Source: Ampelocalamus luodianensis
Taxonomy: Eukaryota; Streptophyta; Magnoliopsida; Poales; Poaceae
Assembly (NCBI GenBank): GCA_036346255.1
Contig: CM070628.1
Location: forward strand, 1,069,840 to 1,133,839
Direction of reading: 5' to 3'
Length of the DNA: 64,000 nucleotides
Shown here: positions 57,300 through 64,000 of the stretch, in pieces
How the letters are laid out: each line of letters starts with the position of its first letter
Position numbering within the stretch: position 1 is the first letter of the stretch
Made by a program: the position numbers and the translations under genes
Notes under the pieces: model-generated
The model's database searches: none
The model's input: only the letters and a program-made list of their open reading frames with translations
What the model was told of the DNA's origin: nothing

Positions 57300-59669
57300 T
57301 GGGCTTGAGCCCACGGCCCAGGAGAGGCCCATAGGGTGGTCGGCCAAAAGGGGGGGCGCCACTTCCCCCCAACCCTAGCCGCACCCCTCCCCCTCCACTC
57401 CCCACCTCCCCCTTTGTGGCCGCCACCTCCCTCACCCCTCCCCTCCTCCAACCGGCGCCCCAACCTCCTCCTCCCTACCTCCCCTCCACCCCCATTGCTG
57501 CTAGCCAAAGGGAAGAGGAAGCCCCATTGCAGCCGGCCAAGGAGGAAGAAGAAGGGGAAAAGAAGAGAGGGGAGAAGAGAAGGAAGAGAGGAGAAGGAGG
57601 ATCTTCTTCGGGGCCTGTTCGTCGTCGTCCAGCACGTCGTCAAGGGTAACGACGGGTTTCTTGTGATGTGTGATAGTCATTAGAGGCGATTGCTATTAGA
57701 TCGATTGGATCGGATTAATTATGTTCAATATTCAATTCTGTCCAGAATGTTGCGCGGCCAGTTTCATGCATTTAGAGGCCGAATTAGGAGTTTTGGTCTC
57801 CTAGCGTTATGTAGGTCTTGTTCTTAGATTTCAATGGCCGCCAAGAACGCCCAAATCCGATTAACGGTTAGAAAGTTATGAATTGTTTAGTGCCGCTGTC
57901 TGGTTAATCTGTCAGTTTTTGGACAGACCGTAGAAAACTGATTAAAACTGCTAATTAAAGGGAGAATCAGGAGCTCTCAGTATAACAAAAAATGTGGGTA
58001 ATTTCTATACCTTTTCATAGAGATAAAGAACGCGAGATTTGGACCTTCGTAACAAAAGTTATGGAGGTTTTAGTGTACTGTCCAGAGAACCCAACGTGAA
58101 TTCTGAGGTCTGATAGTTTGGATTGCTAGGGGCAGTAAATGGCAGAATAAAAAGGGCCCCCCAACTAAGTTTATTTAGGTAATTTAATTACCTTTTCATA
58201 AAGTCTAAGATCATATTATTTGGATTCCTGAGCAGAAAGTTATGTATTTTAGAAGTTGACTGTCCGCAGTGAACACCAAATCGATCGCCAGAAATTAGAA
58301 GATTGGAAACGCTTGGGAGTTTAGCGAGTTAAATTGTGTTGTTACTTACGATTTTGGTCCAGTATGTTGGTCTTAGATTGGGGTTATCTTTATGTTCAGG
58401 TGGGAGCGTGATCCCAGGGGCAGCGCCCTCTTCGCGTCCACCGTTCTCGCACGGTTAAGGCAAGTATTCGGGCTATTGTATATTTATGCTTGTACGCTGT
58501 GACTGTTTGTGTTTGGCTCATAATAGCTATGCATGGATGTTATGGTGGTGAGTTCCAATTTATCTTGGTGAATGCAAATACTCTGTTTGAGTGAATAATT
58601 ATGACTGTTTGATAGAGGATGCTAATGCTTTGATGCGTAATAACCATGCAAGGTTGATAGTGTGATAAGTATGATTAAGGATGGTGAATACTAGAGAAAT
58701 GATTAATTGATATTCATGAGTGATTGTTCAAGTTTGCTAGTATTATGATTAAATGTGCTATTCATGGGTGCTAGAATGCTATGAATATCAATGATGTGGA
58801 ATGCTAGAAGTATGAATAAGTTTATTCATGTATGATGTTGTTGTGAATACATATGCATGATGGTTTAAAGTTTTATTCATGTGCATCACACAATTATATT
58901 AGAGGCTCGGTCACGTGGTGACAGAGCATATTTGAGGTCCCCGTCATGTAGATGACGGGCTTGAGGTCCTCACATTCGTGGAATGTGGGCTGTGAGCAAA
59001 GAGGTCCCCATCATTAAGATGATGGGCAAAGGTCCCTATACATGTGGTGTATAGGCTCTTGGTCCCTGTGGCAGAGGGCACAGGCAAGGGTATATATCGA
59101 CGGATGTATACCCCGCATTACCGGTAAAATGCGAAAAGAGATAAAGTTCAAAGGAGCATTGCATTGGTTGCATTACATAAGTTAAAAAGGGCTATGTTTA
59201 GTGTTTTGTTATTGTGGATCATTGATGCTATGTTTGTGTTCTTGTTTATAGCCTTGTTGATACTTGCTGAGTCTTTGAGCTCACTCTTGCTTTAATGTGT
59301 TTTAGGTACCAATGGCAGGAATGACATGCATGGGAGGGAATAGATGATGGATGCACTCACTACCTCACACTCATAAGGCGTTTACCACTTAGCTTCAATT
59401 TTAGAAATAAATAAACTGATGATTATCACTCATAGATCGTTTTGGTTTGAGTAACTGTTTAATTGTAATAATGAGATTGCCAGGTCTTGGTATGTTCAAT
59501 TGATTATCATGCTTGATCATGAGAATTTTGTTAAATGCTATGATTTATCGTTGAACTCTCGGTATAGCTGATTAAACAAAGGAGACTCTGTCGAATTTTT
59601 TTTGTAGATTGTGCTAGATTAGTTTATTTCCAGTAGCATTCCGGGCTCTTTGAGAGTTGGGGTGTTACA
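57300..59669 (+). repeat. LTR-like sequence inside the Harbinger-like insert
   Basis: It ends GGGGTGTTACA (59659-59669), the inverted form of the TGTAACACC start seen in LTR-B, as is common for long gypsy LTR ends. Its layout parallels the other long LTRs: a CpG-rich part with GAAGAAGGGGAAAAG-type purine run (57360-57620), an AT-rich part, an exon-like segment, and tandem GGTCCCC...GGGC phrases (58935-59070). The left boundary and a target duplication could not be found. It may be a truncated solo LTR. Confidence 0.5.
58400..58459 (+). other. Exon-like segment with GC donor in the LTR-like sequence
   Basis: It follows TATGTTCAG and ends TTAAG|GCAAGT, a full-consensus GC-type donor. It is 60 bp and not obviously coding. 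It corresponds in place to the segments in LTR-A, -B, -C and -D. Confidence 0.45.
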
Positions 59670-59689
59670 TATACCAAACAGGGCCTAAG

Positions 59690-60122
59690 ATGGTGAATTT
59701 ACTCCCCTTGAACTTAACACATATATGCAGTTATCGACTTCATTTTCCTTAAAACCAAAATTCCTTATGATCTTATCGAATTTGAGGTACCACTGCCTCG
59801 ACGCTTGCTTTAAGCCATAAATCGATTTCTTAAGTCAAGATCCCATATGCTCCTTGCCTTCCACGACAAAACCTTCCGATTGAGCCATGTAAACGTTTTC
59901 TTGCAAGTCGCCATTAAGAAATGCCGTCTTAACATCCATCTGATGCAGCTCTAAATCATAATGAGCTACAAGTGACATAACGATTCTGAATGAATCTTTA
60001 GTTGAGACAGGAGAAAAGGTGTCATTATAGTCAATCCCCTCTCTTTGTGAGAAGCCTTTTGCTACAAGCCTTGCTTTGAACCTTTCGATATTTCCCTTAT
60101 AGTCATGCATCATAAGTCCCAT
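59690..60122 (-). pseudogene. pol: Copia RT N-terminal part
   Basis: Reads KGNIERFKARLVAKGFSQRE, then DYNDTFSPV and DVKTAFLNGDLQE, all classical copia RT motifs. A stop lies at 59835 and the frame is otherwise readable up to the Harbinger-like insert. The part that should link integrase to RT is missing, and the integrase frame ends at 60110. Confidence 0.85.
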
Positions 60123-61260
60123 ACATCATTAGTGCTCATAGACTTTAGTTCATCTTTCATGGCATAAAGCCACTTAGGAGAATGTTCACTCATCATGGCC
60201 TGCTTATAAGAGGTGGGATCATCTACCTTCCCTATATCATTAATGTCCTCATTCATATAAACAACATAATCATTTGGGATGGCAGATCTTCTCTCCCGCT
60301 GTGATCTTCTAATAGGTTCATTAGCTATTACAGGAGACTGTTGAGGCTCATCATTAGGTGTAGAATACTGCGCAACAATGCCATTTTCCTGAAGGAACTT
60401 AGCGAAAGGGCCAGGAATTTGCCCATAAGAGGCATGTCTTCCATAAAATTCTCCCCCACGATCCGATCTTACCACTTTAATTCTTAGGTTGTGCTGATTT
60501 TCAACTTCAGCCTTAAATATCTTAAATTTGTCAAGTGACTCAGATCGGTCTTTAATAGGAAAGATATAACCATAACGGGAGAAATCATCAGTGAATGTGA
60601 TGAAGAAATCAAAACCATCCACTGATGTCACAGGAAAAGAACCACAAATATCAGTATGAAATAATTCTAAGAGTCCTGTGCTGCGAGTGGCTCCATTCTT
60701 TATTTGTTTTATATATTTTCCTTTAATGCAATCAATGCAGTGGTCTGAGTCAGAGAAATCTAATGGGTGGAGAATTTCTTCCTTAATGAGATGCTCCATT
60801 CCCCTCTTCGAAATGTGGCATAAATGACAGTGCCACGGTTTTGAAAAAGTCTCATTATTCTTTTTACACTTGGCATCGCACACATTCAAGGATATAGGAG
60901 ATTCATTAAAGGAAAGCATATAGAGCTTGTCTTGTCTAAAAGCAAGACCAACATCATTTGAATTAAACGTAATAATGCATTTATTGTCACAAAAAATACA
61001 TCTAAAACCATCATCTTCTAATAAAGAAACTGAAATCAAATTCCTCCTGATAGAAGGAACATAAACTACATTATTGAGATGAAGCAAGAAGTCGCTGTCT
61101 AAAACTAATGAAATAGATCCAACTGATTCTACTTCGGCTTCTTTTCCATCTGTAACTTTAAGACTTCGCTCCCCCTTTCTTAGTGTTCTCGAGGTAAGAA
61201 ATCCCTGTAAAGAGTTTGTAACGTGCACAGTTGCACCTGAGTCAATCCACCAAGAATTAA
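60110..61260 (-). pseudogene. pol: Copia protease and integrase (internally deleted)
   Basis: The protease shows WWIDSGATVHVTNS (about 61255-61214) with the catalytic DSG intact. The integrase zinc region follows (WHCHLCHISKRGMEHL, then CIDC). The core has FHTDICGSF, FTDDFSRYGY and VVRSDRGGEF. After NGIVAQYSTP the expected catalytic Glu region and C-terminal integrase are gone, and the sequence jumps to the linker with EPIRRSQRERRSAIP before the RT. This internal deletion and the stop at 60110 inactivate it. Confidence 0.88.
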
Positions 61261-61329
61261 TGGAGAAATTAGTATAAAGAGTTTCATCAAAAAATGTTAT
61301 TGTATCATTACCCTTTTTTGCGAGCCACT

Positions 61330-62160
61330 TTAGAAATCCGACACAATCCTTCTGGAAATGCCCTGCCTGCTTGCAGAAGTGACATTCCCCCCTTTAAGTG
61401 CTCCAGCGAGAGCCACATGGGGCTTAAGTGCATTGTGCACTTTAGGCCCCGACTTATCTAAATTGGGGGAGAACTGCAACTTTTTCTTAGATTTGAAGTC
61501 CCCTTGGAACTTCCTTTTGTTAGAGCCACCAACTTGAAGCGCAAGATTCTTCTTTTCCGTCCTTACTCTTTCTTCCTTCTGGACACACATGGCGATTAAA
61601 TCGCTCATGTTCCATTTTTCTTTCTGAGTATTGTAATTGATCTTAAATGCCGTGTACTCAAAAGGAAGAGAAGTCATAATAAAATAGACTAGGAAACCAT
61701 CAGATATCTCCATGTCCATACCCTTAAGCTTTCTGGCCATATCAGTCATCATCATGATATGTTCTTTTATGCTGCCGAACCCATCATACTTAGTTGTCAA
61801 GAGCCTCTGGATTAGAGTACTGGTATAAACTTTAGTGGAGCCTTTAAATTTCTCCTCAACTGAAGCCAAATACTCTTTAGCATTTTCAGAATCGGGGATT
61901 ACTCCCCTGATCCCAACTGAGATAGAGGTCTTCATAATCATTAGTGATAGACGGTTGGATCGCTCCCATTTCTCACCATTAGCTTCATAAGTTTCCTATT
62001 TGTCATCAAAATTTTCCTCACCTTCGGTGGGGGGAACGGGAGCAGTCATCCTTAAAGTATAATCAAGGTCTAAAACTCCAAGGACAACATGGATCCTTTC
62101 TTTTCAAGTGGGAAAATTGCTCCCCGTAAGCTGCTCAATATTGTCGATTGTGGCGGCAAC
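61330..62160 (-). pseudogene. gag: Copia gag (frameshifted)
   Basis: The N-terminal part (about 62160-61942) has stops. An open frame of 203 codons from 61941 covers the Gag core (EYLASVEEKFKGSTKVYTST, then GSIKEHIMMMTDMARKLKGM). A zinc knuckle CHFCKQAGHFQKDC is encoded just downstream (61383-61342), but one base is missing in a run of G at about 61394, so the knuckle is out of frame with the core. It packages the element RNA in active relatives. Confidence 0.85.
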
Positions 62161-63168
62161 ATTTGAAGCATTTATTGCTGAATATCAAAAGGCAGGGCAA
62201 AATTAGAAATAACATAAGAAAGTGTTGCATGCAATTAACCCTACGTTGGTTCAATTTTAATCAGAGATAAAACATAATAAAGTGGTAATAATACATTATT
62301 CATGATATATCGTAATTGGGCAACAAAACAATAATTGAAACAGTGCACAAAAAGTAAACTTAATCATAAGAAAAAGCACTGAAAAATAAAAGAACAAACC
62401 CACATTTTTAGGCCACCCAACAGAATCCAGCCCAACTCCACGCACATGTCCCAACTCCATGCGTGCGGCCCAATACTACTCCACCGGCCCGAAAAAAATG
62501 CCAACCGTTGGATCTAATCGGACGGTTGAAAATCAGCCGGCACAACGCTTTCTGCCGGCCCGCAAAACTACGACCGTAGGATCTGATCGGACGGCACAGG
62601 CGCTATCCCGAGCGATACAAAAGACCAAACCCTAACCCTAATCGCCATTTCTCCCCTTCTCCTCTCCCAAAAAAATCGGGCGGCCACTGAGGAGACCTCG
62701 GTCTCAGTTCCAGTGCGCGCGCGGGACGCGATGTCGCGGCGGTGCGCGCGCACAGGGAGGGCTCGGAGCGGCGACTTGAGGAGGTAGCCCGGAGTGACGG
62801 CTCGAGGCGGCGGCACGGCAAGAGGCGGCGCCTTCGTAGCTCTGTTTGCCGGCGCGCGCGTGCGACCTAGGTTGCGTGCGCCGCCGTCGAATGGAGCTAT
62901 CGTGGTGCCCGTGACTGAGAAGACCCCGGTGGTCTCCCGAAAACGTAAGTTTTTCGCCGCATCTAAATTAGGGTTCCAATTTGGGTTTGAAGGTTCGGGA
63001 TTTCATTAGATCTCTTAAATTTTTTCTTAAATCCCCTCCTTCTAAATGCTAAACCGAGTGATTAGGCATTAGATCCGGCATTAGACATTAGATCTGAGCA
63101 TAAGAACATCAAATCGGGCATGAACAAGTTCGGTTTGGGGCTAAAGGGTTCAAATCGAGTCTAGGGTT
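62161..63168 (-). other. Copia leader with CpG-rich insert-like segment
   Basis: About 1 kb lies between primer-binding site and gag, longer than usual. 62560-62990 is CpG-rich, and read on the plus strand resembles a plant gene start: ACCCTAACCCTAATCGCC, a leader, then a donor-like AAAACGTAAGT at about 62940. It could be acquired host DNA in antisense. No protein family was recognised on either strand. Confidence 0.45.
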
Positions 63169-63180
63169 GCTCTGATACCA
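63169..63180 (-). other. Primer-binding site of the copia element
   Basis: On the minus strand the sequence is TGGTATCAGAGC, the exact complement expected for the 3' end of plant initiator tRNA-Met, two bases from the 5' LTR. Confidence 0.95.
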
Positions 63181-63182
63181 AA

Positions 63183-63621
63183 TGTAGGCATAAACCTAAG
63201 GCTAATCGTGAACTAATATCATTAATCCTAGCTCAAACATGAACACGTAGACAATCCTTAGAGCGGAAGCGTGAGATACATACCCGAACCTAAAGATGCC
63301 ATTAGGGGTTGGTAAAACTGACGATGTAGTGGCGTCGGTAGTCGCAGAGGTGGTCGTGGACGAGGGCGGCGAAGTCGCAGTGACGACAAAGGCGTTCGGT
63401 CTTCGTCCACCTTAGCGCTCGTGAGAGATCGGGTGTATATGGGATTTTCGTAGCCTTGAATCAACCGTAGACCAAAGCTTGCCGAGTCCCCTGAATTCAT
63501 ATAGCGCTAGGTGACCGGGACCAAAACTAAACGAGCGTTGGTTGCGCCTCCGATCAGGGCGCGAGTGGAGACGTGGTCCCCCTGGAATCTCGGGATACCG
63601 TTAGCCGAGATCAACCCAACA
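63183..63621 (-). repeat. 5' LTR of the copia element (439 bp)
   Basis: Same ends as the left LTR. The element reads from here toward lower coordinates. Confidence 0.93.
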
Positions 63622-63626
63622 CATCA

Positions 63627-64000
63627 GTCATCTTTTTTAGCCATATAGAACTAAAAATTACAGTAGAGTTATGCTAAAATTGTACATCACTTAGTGCTGT
63701 AATTTTAGGCTTAGTACTGTGCTATTGTAGGTGACTGATGGATAAGAAAATTTCAGGCAACTAAAAATTAGCAAACCCATTAGAAATATGGGAGCGTCTA
63801 TGCTTAAGGTGACTGATTTTTTTTTATCCATCAGTCACCTTTCTTAGCCGTATAGAACTAAAAGTTACAGTAGAGTCGTGCTAAAATTGCATATCACTTG
63901 GTGCTATAATTTTAGATATAATACTGTGCAATTGTAGGTGACTGATGGATAAAAAAATTTCAAACAACTGAAAATTAGCAAACCCATAGAAATATAAATG
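63627..64000 (+). repeat. MITE-like tandem repeat, rest of first unit and second unit
   Basis: 63627-63788 completes the unit begun at 54082 (207 bp in total). A second unit starts at about 63789 (GGGAGCGTCTATGCTTAAGG) and runs past the window edge. Each unit carries an internal inverted repeat (AGGTGACTGA near the poly-T and its complement after ATCCATCAG), so the unit can fold on itself. No coding capacity. Confidence 0.8.

Larger units (their letters stand above)
55746..59685. mobile_element. PIF/Harbinger-like insertion in copia RT (3.94 kb)
   Basis: The left end GGGCCTGTTTGGTAT and the right end ATACCAAACAGGGCC are inverted repeats with one mismatch. TAA flanks both sides (55743-55745 and 59686-59688), the target duplication of Harbinger/Tourist elements. 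Removing the insert with one TAA joins the two RT halves in frame just before YVDD. The left subterminal part has repeated CTCCAACTCC and GGAGTTGGAG motifs. No transposase was found inside, so it is non-autonomous or carries foreign DNA. Confidence 0.88.
54127..63621 (-). mobile_element. Complete Ty1/copia element (9.5 kb including a nested insert)
   Basis: Two ~440-bp LTRs (54127-54567 and 63183-63621) enclose it. The 5-bp duplication CATCA is exact (54122-54126 and 63622-63626). The uninterrupted target is present in the neighbouring repeat unit (63829-63833). Direction is minus: the primer-binding site is next to the right LTR and the polypurine tract next to the left one. Domain order is gag, protease, integrase, RT, RNase H, which defines Ty1/copia. 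Frame breaks, an integrase-RT deletion and a 3.9-kb insertion make it inactive. Confidence 0.95.

Noticed and set aside
57182..57643. 153-codon minus-strand frame as a host gene in the Harbinger-like insert
   Set aside because: Gly/Pro/Arg-rich composition, purine/pyrimidine-biased DNA and a position corresponding to the CpG-rich part of an LTR.
1..64000. tRNA and rRNA genes
   Set aside because: No cloverleaf with A and B boxes or rRNA-like stretch was recognised by eye; a tRNAscan-SE run would settle this.

Overview
The window is nuclear DNA of a grass (Poaceae), most likely Oryza or a close relative. Evidence: a Stowaway MITE, a hAT and a PIF/Harbinger-like element, Helitron-type termini, long-LTR chromovirus-like Ty3/gypsy elements, a Ty1/copia element primed by initiator tRNA-Met, CpG-rich gene 5' ends beside AT-rich introns, and no bacterial-type gene organisation. 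Only one host gene looks intact: a single-exon LEA_2/NDR1-HIN1-like membrane protein gene at 53228-53986 (minus). Almost everything else is transposable-element DNA, much of it nested.

Layout. 1-3203: AT-rich flank with a duplicated segment and a MITE. 3204-24783: nested Ty3/gypsy complex: a long LTR (LTR-A, 3204-7107 and 11414-~12008) split by a 4.3-kb solo LTR (LTR-C, 7108-11408, 5-bp target duplication), an internal region with an accessory ORF, gag, protease, RT, RNase H, integrase and chromodomain (12382-17640, all broken), a 3' LTR of another family (LTR-B, 17678-20737), then a second A-type LTR (20738-24783). 24784-26533: repeated segments, a Stowaway with a paralogous empty site, and a Helitron-like 3' terminus. 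26535-36000: CpG-rich repeated gene-like fragments, a hAT element (26935-30682) with a dead transposase, and a second Helitron-like 3' terminus (~34827). 36040-39420: tandemly repeated fragments of a methionine aminopeptidase 2 gene with recognisable exons. 40088-51453: a complete Ty3/gypsy element (two ~2.75-kb LTRs, target duplication TATCG) with degraded coding regions. 51459-53227: little content except a possible LTR remnant. 54082-64000: a ~207-bp tandem MITE-like repeat hit by a complete Ty1/copia element (54127-63621, minus, target duplication CATCA), itself carrying a 3.9-kb PIF/Harbinger-like insert in its reverse transcriptase.

Four insertions are internally proven by a related uninterrupted copy elsewhere in the window (solo LTR-C, Stowaway, hAT, copia); the Harbinger-like insert is supported by continuity of the interrupted reading frame. 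The most unusual signal is inside the long LTRs: five diverged LTR types carry a 60-72-bp exon-like segment bounded by a normal acceptor and a GC-type donor (AG|GCAAG or AG|GCGAG). In LTR-B and LTR-C it joins, in the same phase, to a second exon giving an acidic peptide tail. All reading and coordinates were done by eye, so boundaries without a target duplication are approximate.
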